Source: JAVJSD01 sp040219575 (lineage in GTDB: Bacteria; Planctomycetota; Planctomycetia; Pirellulales; Pirellulaceae). From it: a stretch of 64,000 nt of DNA. Position numbers and translations under genes: made by a program. Shown piece by piece: positions 44,535 through 54,156 of the stretch (position 1 is the first letter of the stretch; every line of letters begins with the position of its first letter). The stretch lies in NCBI GenBank assembly GCA_040219575.1, contig JAVJSD010000014.1, positions 66,120 through 130,119 of the forward strand. The letters run 5' to 3'. The notes beneath the pieces are model-generated. The model had not been told where the DNA came from and made no database searches. It saw only the letters and a list, made by a program, of their open reading frames with translations.

Positions 44535-47500
44535 TTATTGGGAGAGTTGCTTCGTCAAGGACCACACGTTGCCAACTCGATGTTCTAGCAAAGCGTCCCA
44601 GGCGTCGAGACAACGTCGCCGGACATGCAATCGTTCTGAGCCTTCCGCTTGTTCGTAAAGTCGAAGAAGAAGTGGACTGATTTCTTCGCCTGCATAGGAC
44701 ATAGGACGAGTGCCTTTGACTTCGAGGGAATCTAGCTCGCCACATAGGTTTTTGCATGCGTCAAAAATCACGTCAGAAAAAGGGACTAACGATTCTGGAT
44801 GTTGTTCCAGTGCGCGCAAGAGCTGCTCCGGTCTATCGCGGAAAGCCGACGAAATGGCGAGTTTATGTAAGAAAGGAGCGGTCTCGGGAAACCGGAGAAG
44901 CTGATCGACTCGAAACATGGCCTGTCGGCGAACTTGCTCTTCTGAGTCATCAAAATAGCGAGCTAACAGCGTGCGGCACGGTTCCGAGTAATCGAGCGTC
45001 GTGACAAGCTGTGCCGCTGCTTTGGCAACGCCCTTGCGTTGAGGTACAGAGCCTCCACAGCATCTTTTCACTTCCTCGTCAAATAGCCCAAAGAACACCC
45101 ATCGGGCTGCCATTTCGGCCGCGGCTACCTCGGCTACGTCCTCATGTGGCGAGGCGGCCATGCGGCGTATTAACGGACAGAGCACGTGGGCATACGCAGG
45201 AAAGGCAAAATTGAATACTCGACACGCATCACGACAGGCGCCTACTCGATCCTCACTCGCGGCTCGCACCAGCCAATGTACGGCAGAATCACGCTCCAGA
45301 TTCCAGACGGGCAAACAAATCCCAACGGCCGCGAGGCGGACAACTGGATGTGGATCCTCAAGGAGTCGTTCGATTTCCGGACGAAACCGGTCTAACAAAT
45401 CTGGCCTTCGGAAGAGAATCGCTGCGATCGCATGTGCAGCAAGTCCTCTGACGCAATTGATCGCGTTGTGCTCCAGCACTTGAACGCTGCATTGCGATGC
45501 CCGCTGGTTGCAGTGAACATGTAGCGTGTCGCCATCTGGATCACAGTGATCGACAAGGTCGGCTAAGCGATGAACTATTTTCTCCGACACTTCGATGTCG
45601 TCTCGATGCACAATAATAGTGCAGAAGGCGCAGCATAGTTCAGCCTCGGCACTCCTCGGTATATGCTCCAAGACTGCCTGTACACTCGTCGCCGAGGCCG
45701 GTGACCAATCTGCTCGGCGATCATCACGGACCTCGGATGGCGGCGATTGCACATGCAAGCTTTGCATTATTGCGGCAAGGTAATCAGGCGGCACGGCATC
45801 AGGTAGCCTTAGAGCTAGTCGGGAAAACCGCTCCGGCTCGCGAAGCGCGGCCGTACGAAGGTCGCGCGCGAACATCTCAACCGAAGTCTCAATGACTGTA
45901 CCTTGTCTGTAGGAGTGGCCCCACCTCGCAGCGCCACGACGGGGAATGTCGCCGTTGGTGATAAGCGATAGCCAAGCGGTGTCGCTCAAATGGTCAACCA
46001 TTCGCAGGTCGATCGGAGAGCGGACTCCGCCACCTTGTGGCTTCGGACGGCAGAAGAACTCTTCACTTTCGTGGGAAAATTTTTCAGCCAGCACTCCGAT
46101 TCGACCGACAGTCTCCGTCGATCGCCGCGTCGCATCGAGAGCAGGCAACAAGAAATACTGGGCAGCTCCAAACTTATTACGGAAGTCGCCGTCGCGTGTT
46201 TCCTCCAACCACCACCGCGCAAGTCGCTTTTCCTCTGGATCACGGAACGCATGAACCGCTGTTTCCAGTTCCGCGAATACTTCATCGGAGCAGTGTGGAG
46301 ACTGTTTAGCGATGAGGCACGTTGCTGGATTCCATTTCGGATGCCGAACTCCAGCGCCACACTGAAATCGCCTTTTGTCGTCAAGTAACCACCGAACCGC
46401 GATGTCGGCGAAAGCCGGCGGAAGCGCAGCATGGCATGATACGAGTACCTCTTGAATTATGCGAGAGCGTCTTCCATCTAGTTCATCGGCGACGCGAAGG
46501 AAGGTTTCAGGCGCTCGACGAGCGATTTCGCGTCCGGCTGCGCGCAGGGCGGAAATCAAGAGACGCGGAATGTGAATTCGATCCTCCCACGGTTTAAACT
46601 CGCGGCGTTTCCGCTCATTGGCGCGCTGCCTACGACGCTCGATGAGAAGTCGTATCAATTCCGCACTCAGTAGTCGCCACGTCAATCTTGGAACTCGGCG
46701 CGCTGCACGGCCAACAGCACGCCAATCAGGCGAGCCTACGGTCCCAAGAGGCAATGAGCTGGAGAACATGCGAGACTTCACGTCCGGCACTTTTGACAAG
46801 CAAGTGGCAAACATCCGAATTGCACGTGCAGGATTGTTCTCAGCGATCTTGCTCCACGGAAAGTGGTCCGGAAGGGCTCCTTGTCGCGCACAATCCAGTC
46901 GCAATCTAAACATCACGTCTGGTTCGCCGTGTGGCTCAGATCTGACAAGCGTCCGTTCGATCTGGCGCGCCCACTCTTCGCCTCTTCTCAAGAGTGGTCG
47001 GCAGATGCTGGCCACTAATTCTGGGCACCGGTCGGCTACCGAGCGGACAAGCATCAGGGCGTCGTTCTCCTGCTCCGCATTTCCCGAGTCCAACCAGTCA
47101 TGGAGGAGCCCAGTCTTACCGAAAGCAGTGACGTATCGTGACTCACCGCGGACAACGAGCGATAGAATAAGGTCCCGCCATACGCAGTCGCGCACCAGAG
47201 CGAGGACCAGCGCTTCCGTGGTGTCCGTCGGAGATACTTGGCTTAGTGCTTCAAGAGCTAACTGCTTGATATGAAATCGGACTTCGCTATCGGACAATAG
47301 TTCGTTTATCCCACTCACAAATCGTGCGGGGTCTTCGTCGGCAATTAAGAACAACAGCTGTCGGAGTTGTTCGCGTCGAAAGAGCGATTGTCGATCCCGC
47401 TCGCCGAGCCACTCAAGAACCGAGCATCCACCAATCAAGACGGTGCCGGCAGCACGGTCGGCAATTAGGAAATCCAGATAGCACTGATGGCAAAAAGTCA

Positions 47501-49172
47501 CCTTCCGACGACTTACTTGAATAACACCAAGAGTTTGCAGTTCTGTTGTGGCTTTCTCCTGTCGCTCGATAAGTTGCGCTGGCGCGGTCAGTTCAGCATG
47601 CTCTTCCATGTAGCGGACAAGCGTGTCGAGTAGCGCGTCCCGTTCCGTGGCAGTGATCCCCGCTTTTTCAACTTCGATACGGCGATTACGCCAAAACTCG
47701 CGCATCAGCCCTGTGGCTGAATCGAAATCCGGCGAAGGCTCTCCAGCTAGGACGATTTCTGACCACATGGCAAGGTTTTGCACTGTGCGCAACAGTGAAC
47801 GCCGCGTTGGCGTCAATCGGCCCGGATCAAGCCCGCAGAGTTCGACAGTTTCCTTTACTGCGAGGTCTGGCAATTCTTGAACCTCGACTTCCTGAACCTG
47901 GTCCGCCTTCCTACCACGAAGCCACTGGCGGATTTGCGGATCGTTGTTGAGATCGAATGTTCGGCAGGAAATGAGTACACTGAGTTTACAACCAAGCTGT
48001 CGCAAACTTTTGACCTCCCGGAGGAGCGATTTGCAGACGCCAAGTCCTTCCGCAGAATGTGCACCGGTCCAGCGAAGCGCATCGAGTTGATCAAGGATCA
48101 ACACTCCACGACCGCTCGCCGCAAGCTGTTGCAGACATACTACCGGGGAATCGGGCAGCCCTAAGTCGATGCCGAACTGGCGAGCGTGGCCACGCGCCGA
48201 TTTTCGATCCAGTCGAATTGGGATAAAGGGAGTTCCCATCTCGGTCAAGCGTTCAGCAACTGCGTAGAGAACACCGCTTTTCCCACGGCCTGCCGCCCCA
48301 TGCAGAATGACGATCTCCGGCGCATCGTCAGCATTCAACTCGTCAATAATCGCTTCTGTTTCCGACCTGGGAATAAGCCGACCCGCTGCCAGTTTCGGTC
48401 GAATCGAATCAAGGAAGTCTTGGCAGAGTTCGTTGACTTGGAGATAGATGCGATTGTCGGCGGTTAGCCGTCGTACCTGCATTTCTTTACTTTGGACGTG
48501 CTGGAACACTTCCAAGGCGGTGAGGGTCTTACGAAGGTTGTTTTCGGCGAAGTCCGCGAGGACTGCAATTACAACGTCGGGATTTGCGGCAACTGATGTT
48601 TCGGCCATGAAGCGTAGGTCGTCATTAGCGTGCCGGTCGTCGCAGGCAAGATGCACATGGGTGCGACGAAGGAAGTCAAAGGCTTCCGCACGGCCATCGG
48701 ACGTGTGCGCATCAAGCATCAGACTGCGACACAGGTCCTGGAATGCGTCACGCCGCTTCTTCCCCAAAGCGTTGATTTGATGCTGTACAAAGCTCTCCGC
48801 ATCACCAGAAGAGTCGCGGGCACTCTGGGAAATATCGCGAAGTTCGCTTGCGGGAACTGCCGAGACTAAAGCGAAATCGTGGTTAGAGCTACGGTTAAGA
48901 TGGGCCTTCGCAGATCCAAGGACTCCTCGCTGGTCAAGGTCGGCAAGTGACCAGTTGCTCTTGCTGCGGTTGCGTGCCTTGCACTGCTGGGCTTCGCGAC
49001 GCCCATCATTCCTTTCAACCCAGAGATCAACTCCGGCTTCATCGTCTCCAATTGCTTCAATAGTTATGGACCGAAGCCGTTCGTGCAGCAACAGCAGAAG
49101 CTGTCGCACTACCCAACGTCCCTCGTATCGGTTTCCCAACTTGTCAGCATAACCGCCGGGCTCAAAGGCCAT
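44535..49172 (-). CDS. Nuclease-STAND NTPase, Avs-like sensor
   Basis: A 1545-residue protein. Residues 1-85 form a Cap4/Mrr-like PD-(D/E)XK nuclease: KLGNRYEGRW (E17), AGVDLWV (D49) and AQQCKAR (Q63-x-K65). The STAND NTPase follows, with P-loop GAAGRGKS (292-299), Walker B LILDQLD (358-364) and LSVLISCRTFDL. The long C-terminal half is helical with HEAT-like repeats, fitting a ligand-sensing superstructure. This is the layout of antiviral STAND (Avs) proteins that bind a phage protein and then cut DNA. An AGGGGAA site precedes the start. It stands alone, GC-poor against the core. Confidence 0.78.
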   Translation of the reverse strand: MAFEPGGYADKLGNRYEGRWVVRQLLLLLHERLRSITIEAIGDDEAGVDLWVERNDGRREAQQCKARNRSKSNWSLADLDQRGVLGSAKAHLNRSSNHDFALVSAVPASELRDISQSARDSSGDAESFVQHQINALGKKRRDAFQDLCRSLMLDAHTSDGRAEAFDFLRRTHVHLACDDRHANDDLRFMAETSVAANPDVVIAVLADFAENNLRKTLTALEVFQHVQSKEMQVRRLTADNRIYLQVNELCQDFLDSIRPKLAAGRLIPRSETEAIIDELNADDAPEIVILHGAAGRGKSGVLYAVAERLTEMGTPFIPIRLDRKSARGHARQFGIDLGLPDSPVVCLQQLAASGRGVLILDQLDALRWTGAHSAEGLGVCKSLLREVKSLRQLGCKLSVLISCRTFDLNNDPQIRQWLRGRKADQVQEVEVQELPDLAVKETVELCGLDPGRLTPTRRSLLRTVQNLAMWSEIVLAGEPSPDFDSATGLMREFWRNRRIEVEKAGITATERDALLDTLVRYMEEHAELTAPAQLIERQEKATTELQTLGVIQVSRRKVTFCHQCYLDFLIADRAAGTVLIGGCSVLEWLGERDRQSLFRREQLRQLLFLIADEDPARFVSGINELLSDSEVRFHIKQLALEALSQVSPTDTTEALVLALVRDCVWRDLILSLVVRGESRYVTAFGKTGLLHDWLDSGNAEQENDALMLVRSVADRCPELVASICRPLLRRGEEWARQIERTLVRSEPHGEPDVMFRLRLDCARQGALPDHFPWSKIAENNPARAIRMFATCLSKVPDVKSRMFSSSLPLGTVGSPDWRAVGRAARRVPRLTWRLLSAELIRLLIERRRQRANERKRREFKPWEDRIHIPRLLISALRAAGREIARRAPETFLRVADELDGRRSRIIQEVLVSCHAALPPAFADIAVRWLLDDKRRFQCGAGVRHPKWNPATCLIAKQSPHCSDEVFAELETAVHAFRDPEEKRLARWWLEETRDGDFRNKFGAAQYFLLPALDATRRSTETVGRIGVLAEKFSHESEEFFCRPKPQGGGVRSPIDLRMVDHLSDTAWLSLITNGDIPRRGAARWGHSYRQGTVIETSVEMFARDLRTAALREPERFSRLALRLPDAVPPDYLAAIMQSLHVQSPPSEVRDDRRADWSPASATSVQAVLEHIPRSAEAELCCAFCTIIVHRDDIEVSEKIVHRLADLVDHCDPDGDTLHVHCNQRASQCSVQVLEHNAINCVRGLAAHAIAAILFRRPDLLDRFRPEIERLLEDPHPVVRLAAVGICLPVWNLERDSAVHWLVRAASEDRVGACRDACRVFNFAFPAYAHVLCPLIRRMAASPHEDVAEVAAAEMAARWVFFGLFDEEVKRCCGGSVPQRKGVAKAAAQLVTTLDYSEPCRTLLARYFDDSEEQVRRQAMFRVDQLLRFPETAPFLHKLAISSAFRDRPEQLLRALEQHPESLVPFSDVIFDACKNLCGELDSLEVKGTRPMSYAGEEISPLLLRLYEQAEGSERLHVRRRCLDAWDALLEHRVGNVWSLTKQLSQ

Positions 49173-49385
49173 GGTTCCCCTGCTTCCGTGACACAGTAGA
49201 TATGCTTCGACACTCCCTCAGCCACCGGCACCCGGTTCGCCCCCATCTGCGTACGTTGATTGTGCTGGTCATACCGCTTTGCTGCAAGAATTCGTCCGGC
49301 TCAGTCTAGTCCCAGGGTGTCCCCATTGACAACGCCCGCGGTCCGATTATGCGACCCGGGGGCGTCGAACTTTCGCTGTTGCCGA

Positions 49386-50423
49386 TCAAATCGCAAACGG
49401 CTTGGCCGTCTGCCACTTGTTGTCGGCGAGCCACTTCTTCGTGGCCGGCAGCGAGGCGTACACGATCCGCTCGCCGTCGCGAATCACCTGGCCGGTGAAC
49501 CGACCGGGCTGGACCGTCTCGATCGACAAGCCGGCGGTGGACTCGTCACAGGTGAGCATCAACTGCTCGTCAAGCAGGTCGCGCACCGTCGCCCTGGCTC
49601 GCTCGTCTTCCTGGCGGGCGATCTCGGCGATCACCGATTCCAGTTCGTCGAGCGAACCGATGTCGTCCGGCAGCGGCGTACGCGATGCCGGCACTGCGGC
49701 GCGCTCGCCCTTGAGTTGCGCGACGCGAATCGCCAGCGACCCGTAGCACTCACGGATCAAGCACGGCCACACGCTCCGCCAGTAGGCATGGGACGGAGCA
49801 CGCTCGACACCGACTACCTGGTCGTCGACCAGGATGATCGCGCCGATCTGTCGCGGCACGCACTCGAATTCGGCGACGAACTCGTCCAGCTCCTTCTGGA
49901 AGTGCTTGAGGAAGAACTCCAAGTGGCCAGCGGCCTGGAGTCCCATCTCCCGGTTGAACAGCGAAATGGCTTCCCACAGCTTGTTGAAGCTCGTCTCCTG
50001 CCGGACCTCCAGCGCTCGCTCCCGCAGCGCGTACGGGAGAATCAGCATCCGGTACGATCCGCGCTGGATGAAGCCGCCCTGCGACTGCTGGATGCACATC
50101 GCCGTGTCGAACGACCGCTGGCCGGCCGATCGAACCACGCCGGCATGCGCCATGGCGTGGTCCTGAGCGGCCTGCTTGACGACGTAGCCGGCGTGGCACG
50201 GGACGATCAGCACACAGTCACCCGGGTTGCGGAATCCAAGCGTTCCGTAGCTCGTCGTGAACACCTCGGCCTCGCCCTCGACGGGCGAGACGAAGCGATC
50301 GTCGGAAAGCTCACTCACCAGCGGAATGACCTGCATGTAGCCGACGCTCTGGATGCGGCCCGGCGTGCAGCCGTGCAGCACGTCAGCCACGCGGATCGTC
50401 TTCTGTCGGTTACGAAACACCAT
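49386..50423 (-). CDS. ARPP-1-like domain protein
   Basis: A 345-residue protein. VGYMQVIPLVSEL, then beta strands (GTLGFRNPGDCVLIVPCHAGYVVKQAAQDH), FDTAMCIQQSQGGFIQRG and a helical middle resemble the ARPP-1 domain known from NTP-dependent conflict systems. The stop/start overlap with the vWA gene upstream (14 bp) shows that they form one operon. I assign the domain from pattern memory only. No enzymatic motif is seen. The pair could be a chaperone-like or scaffolding unit. Confidence 0.5.
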   Translation of the reverse strand: MVFRNRQKTIRVADVLHGCTPGRIQSVGYMQVIPLVSELSDDRFVSPVEGEAEVFTTSYGTLGFRNPGDCVLIVPCHAGYVVKQAAQDHAMAHAGVVRSAGQRSFDTAMCIQQSQGGFIQRGSYRMLILPYALRERALEVRQETSFNKLWEAISLFNREMGLQAAGHLEFFLKHFQKELDEFVAEFECVPRQIGAIILVDDQVVGVERAPSHAYWRSVWPCLIRECYGSLAIRVAQLKGERAAVPASRTPLPDDIGSLDELESVIAEIARQEDERARATVRDLLDEQLMLTCDESTAGLSIETVQPGRFTGQVIRDGERIVYASLPATKKWLADNKWQTAKPFAI

Positions 50424-51147
50424 GCTTCACCTCCTCGATGCGTCGCACATCCCGCTTACCTTCCATCGCCGGACGAACCATGCCCAACAACGCCGCTGCG
50501 CCACGGTCTACATCGGCCTCGAACAGCACCTTCAGCAGGCCCAGTCCGATCGCTTCCGGCTTGTTCACCGGCAGGCCCGCCACACTCTCGCTGAGCACGC
50601 GGATACCTCGGGCCTCTGCCGCAAACACGGGCGAGAACTGGTGGAACGGCGTCTCGACGCCCATCCGCCGCACCGCCCGCACCACTTCGGCAAAGCGCCC
50701 GGCCGGCGCGTTCTCGTAGCCGTCTGTAAGCACGAACACCACGTCGGGCTCGCGCTTCAGCAGCGCCACGAGACCGGCAGCCAGCGACGTGTCGCCGGCC
50801 GGCTCGATCAACTCGGCCGCCGGAGCCGCACGTCCGTCGTTCGTCACGATCGTCACCCGCTCGGCCGTCTCGGCCAGCAGGTCACGCAAGGCCAGAGCGA
50901 CCGAGATCGGTCGCCGCGCCTGCGTTTCGTGCCCGAACATCGACGCCGAAACGTCCAGCAGGATGCCGGCGTGCTCGAAACGCACCAGCAGCCTCTGAGC
51001 CGTCGCCTGCGCCTTGCGCAGCAGCTCGTGGATCTGGTCGCGATTCCTTGACGCGCTGGTGAACGGCAAGTTTCGGACCTGCCTCGATGATTGCAGGAAA
51101 CGAGCCGGCGTCCGGCCGGTCATAGCGGTCTTGATTGGGCCGTGCAC
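50410..51147 (-). CDS. vWA-domain protein, TROVE C-terminal-like, N-terminally short
   Basis: A 245-residue von Willebrand A domain with an intact MIDAS, LLDVSASMFG (D65-x-S67-x-S69), and VVFVLTDGYENAPAG. The segment before it (TPARFLQSSRQVRNLPF...IHELLRKAQ) recalls the end of the HEAT-like TROVE part of Ro60 homologues, where the vWA follows RNA-binding repeats. The N-terminal repeats, about 250 residues, are missing and are not found upstream. It may be a shortened gene or a stand-alone vWA. It is translated with the ARPP-1-like gene. Confidence 0.65.
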   Translation of the reverse strand: MHGPIKTAMTGRTPARFLQSSRQVRNLPFTSASRNRDQIHELLRKAQATAQRLLVRFEHAGILLDVSASMFGHETQARRPISVALALRDLLAETAERVTIVTNDGRAAPAAELIEPAGDTSLAAGLVALLKREPDVVFVLTDGYENAPAGRFAEVVRAVRRMGVETPFHQFSPVFAAEARGIRVLSESVAGLPVNKPEAIGLGLLKVLFEADVDRGAAALLGMVRPAMEGKRDVRRIEEVKHGVS

Positions 51148-51185
51148 GCCGACTGGTGCTGGGTACCGAGTCGAGAGCAGCCACC

Positions 51186-51710
51186 GTGTCTATTACCATT
51201 ACGCGGCCGGAGGACTTTCGCATCTGGCGACCGAAGGCCCGGATCGAATTATGTCCGGCGCCGAGGAGATCACCACATTGCCTGACTGGACGCAGACCGG
51301 CAGAGGAGCGGCCGCTTTTCCACACCTGGGCCTGCGAAACTGAAGCGCACAAGATCTGGATCGAGCACTGCGAGGCCGCCGAAGGGATCGAGGACGAGTT
51401 CGAGGCCCTCGAATTCCTCCTTGGCGAGTTCTGGACCTACCTCGAAGCAGCGGAGGCCGACAGCCGATTTCGCGACGAGGTCCCAGCGTTCGCCGCTGAA
51501 ATCAAATCGATGTTCAACGCTTGGCGATTAACCAATTTTCTCGACGGGGCAGGTCCTGCTGCGCCCATCGACACGATCAGCTTTGATGACGATGAGTCCG
51601 ATCCCGAGGAAGTCGAGGAGATCGTTCGGGAAGACGAAATTCAAGTTGCCCGCGATCTACGGCTAGTTGAGCGGGCAAGGGAATGGCTGCTGGAAGAGAG
51701 CGATCGATGA
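51186..51710 (+). CDS. Unrecognised acidic protein
   Basis: The frame from a GTG at 51186 gives 174 residues. The second half is convincing as coding (AHKIWIEHCEAAEGIEDEFEALEFLLGEFWTYLEAAEAD, then an acidic SFDDDESDPEEVEEIVREDE stretch). The first 60 residues are less so; the overlapping frame from ATG 51251 (MSGAEEITTLPDWTQTG) might be the true start with a frameshift. No domain was recognised. It ends directly before the TOPRIM fragment, in the same frame. Confidence 0.45.
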   Translation: MSITITRPEDFRIWRPKARIELCPAPRRSPHCLTGRRPAEERPLFHTWACETEAHKIWIEHCEAAEGIEDEFEALEFLLGEFWTYLEAAEADSRFRDEVPAFAAEIKSMFNAWRLTNFLDGAGPAAPIDTISFDDDESDPEEVEEIVREDEIQVARDLRLVERAREWLLEESDR

Positions 51711-52142
51711 TTCTTCGCCTATTTGGGGCGTTGGCCGGGTGACGACTACGACGCGAAGAAGGGCCGCCCACGTTACCGGTGGCCTGACGGCTTCAGCAAA
51801 AGCCAAATCGTTTACGGCCTGTCGTTCGCGTTGGAGACGCCAGCGGATCGACCGCTGATCGTCGTGGAGAGCCCCTTTTCCGTCTTCCACCTCCACCAAG
51901 TTGGGCTGCCCAACACCGTCTCCATTTTTGGTTCGTCGCTCAGCGACGAACAGGCGGACATCCTCATTTGCACAGATCGACCGCTGATCCTGATGTTCGA
52001 CGGCGACGAAGCCGGCTTCAAGGGCATGCGCACCGCCGCGGCCAAGCTGATCCGCCACGCGTATGTGTGCGTGAATGAACTGCCCGAGGGCCGTCAGCCC
52101 GATGAGCTTGAACGTAGCGAAATCGCCGATTTGCTTCGGTGA
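51711..52142 (+). pseudogene. DnaG/CHC2-type primase fragment (TOPRIM part)
   Basis: RPRYRWPDGFSKSQIVYGL, then LIVVESPFSVFHLHQVGLPNTVSIFGSSLSD and LILMFDGDEAGFKGMRTAAAKL make a TOPRIM domain of a phage- or plasmid-type primase. The metal-binding Glu is in VVES and the DxD in FDGDEAG. The zinc-binding and N-terminal parts are missing. The frame starts right after a stop; a TTG at 51723 is the only start. It looks like the tail of a decayed mobile-element primase at the island. Confidence 0.65.
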
Positions 52143-52346
52143 TATCTCGCAGCAGCAAGACACCGACCGGTTTCCGCTCGGTGTCCTTTTCTATCCGAAG
52201 CCATGCGAGGCGACGCGTCGTTCAAATATCTAGTGAACGGGTGTCACCGTGGACAGCATCTGTCCAACCAACACCTTATCATTGGGCATTGCTTTCGTTT
52301 CACCTGTGTTTGTGAACACTCATCCATTCATCCTCTCCGGCGACCG

Positions 52347-53396
52347 ATGGAACCTAGCTCTCCGCTCCTCCGCCAATGGATGCTGCTCAAGCTACTCGCG
52401 GCGACGACGCAGGGACGCGCCGTCCGGGAGCTGGCTGACGAAATGAGTGTCAGCGAGAAAACCATCCGCCGCGATCTCGCCGTGCTGACCGACGCCGGGT
52501 TCCCCATCGAAGACAAAACCGGCGAGTTCGGCCGCAAGGCCTGGCGTATCGCCCCATCGTGGAGTCCGTCCCAGATGGCATTCACCTTTGACGAAGCTCT
52601 CGCGCTCTACCTCGGCCGCCAGTTTCTCGAACCGCTCGCCGGCACGTTGTTCTGGCAGTCCGCCCAGCGGGCGATGAACAAAATCCGTGCCACGCTGACG
52701 CCCTCCGCCCTCCGCTATGTTGATCGGGCCGCCGAGGTCCTCTACCACACGGCCTTCGGCGCCAGCGATTACTCCCGCAAGGCCGATTTGATCGACGCAC
52801 TAATGGTCGCCATCGAAGACCGCCATGCTGTGTTCCTGACCTACCGCTCGCAACGCGCCACGGAACCCGTCACCTACGACGCTTACCCCTACGGGCTCAC
52901 CTACCATCGAGGTTCCCTGTATCTGGTAGGCCGGGCGCCGCAACACGACGAAATCCGACACTGGAAGGTCGATCGCATCGAAGTGGTCGAGCCGGCCGAA
53001 CTGCAATTCTCTCGGCCGTCTGGTTTTAATCTCCGCCGCCATTTCGCCGACTCGTTCGGCATTTGGGACGGCCGCGGTCGCATCGCCGTCAGAATCCGCT
53101 TCTCGGCAGACGTTGCCCGCTACGTCGAGGAATCCACCTGGCACGCGAGCCAAAAGCTGCAACGTCAACACGACGGCACGCTGATCGCCACCTTTCGGCT
53201 CTCCGCCATCGAAGAGATCAAGTCCTGGATCCTCAGCTTCGGACGCCACGCCGACGTGCTTGGGCCGCCAGAGCTGCGTGAGGAGATTGCGACGGAATTG
53301 CAGACGCTACTGATGAGATACACCTCGACACTGGAACCGCAACTCGACGAACCAACCGACCATATAAGTCGAAGGCACCGGCCATCGAAACGCTGA
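52347..53396 (+). CDS. WYL-domain transcription regulator
   Basis: A 349-residue regulator. The N terminus is a DeoR-like winged helix (QWMLLKLLAATTQGRAVRELADEMSVSEKTIRRDL). The WYL-type sensor follows, with YPYGLTYHRGSLYLVGR and HWKVDRIE, and a C-terminal WCX-like part. WYL proteins bind nucleotide-type ligands or single-stranded DNA and regulate defence genes. It is 134 bp upstream of cas6 on the same strand and probably controls the cas operon. I chose the ATG at 52347; the frame from 52203 adds 48 non-homologous residues. Confidence 0.85.
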   Translation: MEPSSPLLRQWMLLKLLAATTQGRAVRELADEMSVSEKTIRRDLAVLTDAGFPIEDKTGEFGRKAWRIAPSWSPSQMAFTFDEALALYLGRQFLEPLAGTLFWQSAQRAMNKIRATLTPSALRYVDRAAEVLYHTAFGASDYSRKADLIDALMVAIEDRHAVFLTYRSQRATEPVTYDAYPYGLTYHRGSLYLVGRAPQHDEIRHWKVDRIEVVEPAELQFSRPSGFNLRRHFADSFGIWDGRGRIAVRIRFSADVARYVEESTWHASQKLQRQHDGTLIATFRLSAIEEIKSWILSFGRHADVLGPPELREEIATELQTLLMRYTSTLEPQLDEPTDHISRRHRPSKR

Positions 53397-53529
53397 TCCG
53401 ATTTTCCGAAAAACTGTTGGACAACCGCACACATGCACTTCAGAATCAAGCGTCCGATCTTTCGCCACATCGCGGCAAGAGTCGCTCGTCCCGACAGGCT
53501 TCGTGGGCAGTTCTGAACGAGGGTAGGTC

Positions 53530-54156
53530 ATGCACATCGATCTTTCGTTTCGTCTCATTGGTCAGAGTACGATTCCCTCCGATCACGGCTACCACCTCTA
53601 CGCCGCGGTCTCTCGGGTTTCGTCGCAGGCGCACGAGCCGAACGGTATCGGCGTCCATCCGATACGCGGTCGACAAATCGGCGATCGGCAGATCCAGCTC
53701 ACCGATTTCAGCCGCCTGACCATCCGCACCGAAGCCGACCACATTTCTCGCTGGCTTCCGCTTGCCGGCAAGCAACTGAACGTCGGCGGCCGCCCAATTC
53801 GCGTGGGTGTACCGGAAGTCCGCAGTCTCACGCCAACCGTCGCGCTCCGCAGCCGGCTCGTCACTATCAAGGTCTCTTCTGTCCGTGGCGAGTCACCTGC
53901 CCCACCCGACGCAGAGAGTTTCCGCGCTGCCGCTCTCCGTCAACTCGCCTCGCTTGGTATTTCCGACGCGGCCTCGCTTACGCTTGGCAAGCGCCGCACG
54001 CTGCGCATCAAGGACAAAGAAGTAGTCGGATACGAAGTACTCGTCTCCGAACTCACCGTCGAAGATTCGCTGGTCCTTCAAGAGCGCGGCCTCGGCGGTC
54101 GCCGCCATATGGGCTGCGGGATCTTTGTACCGGTCAACAAGCGAGAGGAGGCGTGA
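53530..54156 (+). CDS. cas6: CRISPR pre-crRNA endoribonuclease Cas6, MYXAN type
   Basis: A 208-residue Cas6 (Cmx6/MYXAN-like). The N terminus LSFRLIGQTIPSDHGYHLYAAVSR-type block, here with S before T, is characteristic and holds candidate catalytic His19/His22. The glycine-rich RNA-binding loop GLGGRRHMGCGIFVPV is at the C terminus. It cuts pre-crRNA within the repeat, probably at the base of the hairpin. The start follows GAGGGTAG. Its last codons overlap cas3. First gene of the cas operon. Confidence 0.88.
   Translation: MHIDLSFRLIGQSTIPSDHGYHLYAAVSRVSSQAHEPNGIGVHPIRGRQIGDRQIQLTDFSRLTIRTEADHISRWLPLAGKQLNVGGRPIRVGVPEVRSLTPTVALRSRLVTIKVSSVRGESPAPPDAESFRAAALRQLASLGISDAASLTLGKRRTLRIKDKEVVGYEVLVSELTVEDSLVLQERGLGGRRHMGCGIFVPVNKREEA

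Noticed and set aside
49260..50594. 444-codon plus-strand frame
   Set aside because: Shadow of the ARPP-1-like gene on the minus strand; composition and content are Arg/His-rich noise.
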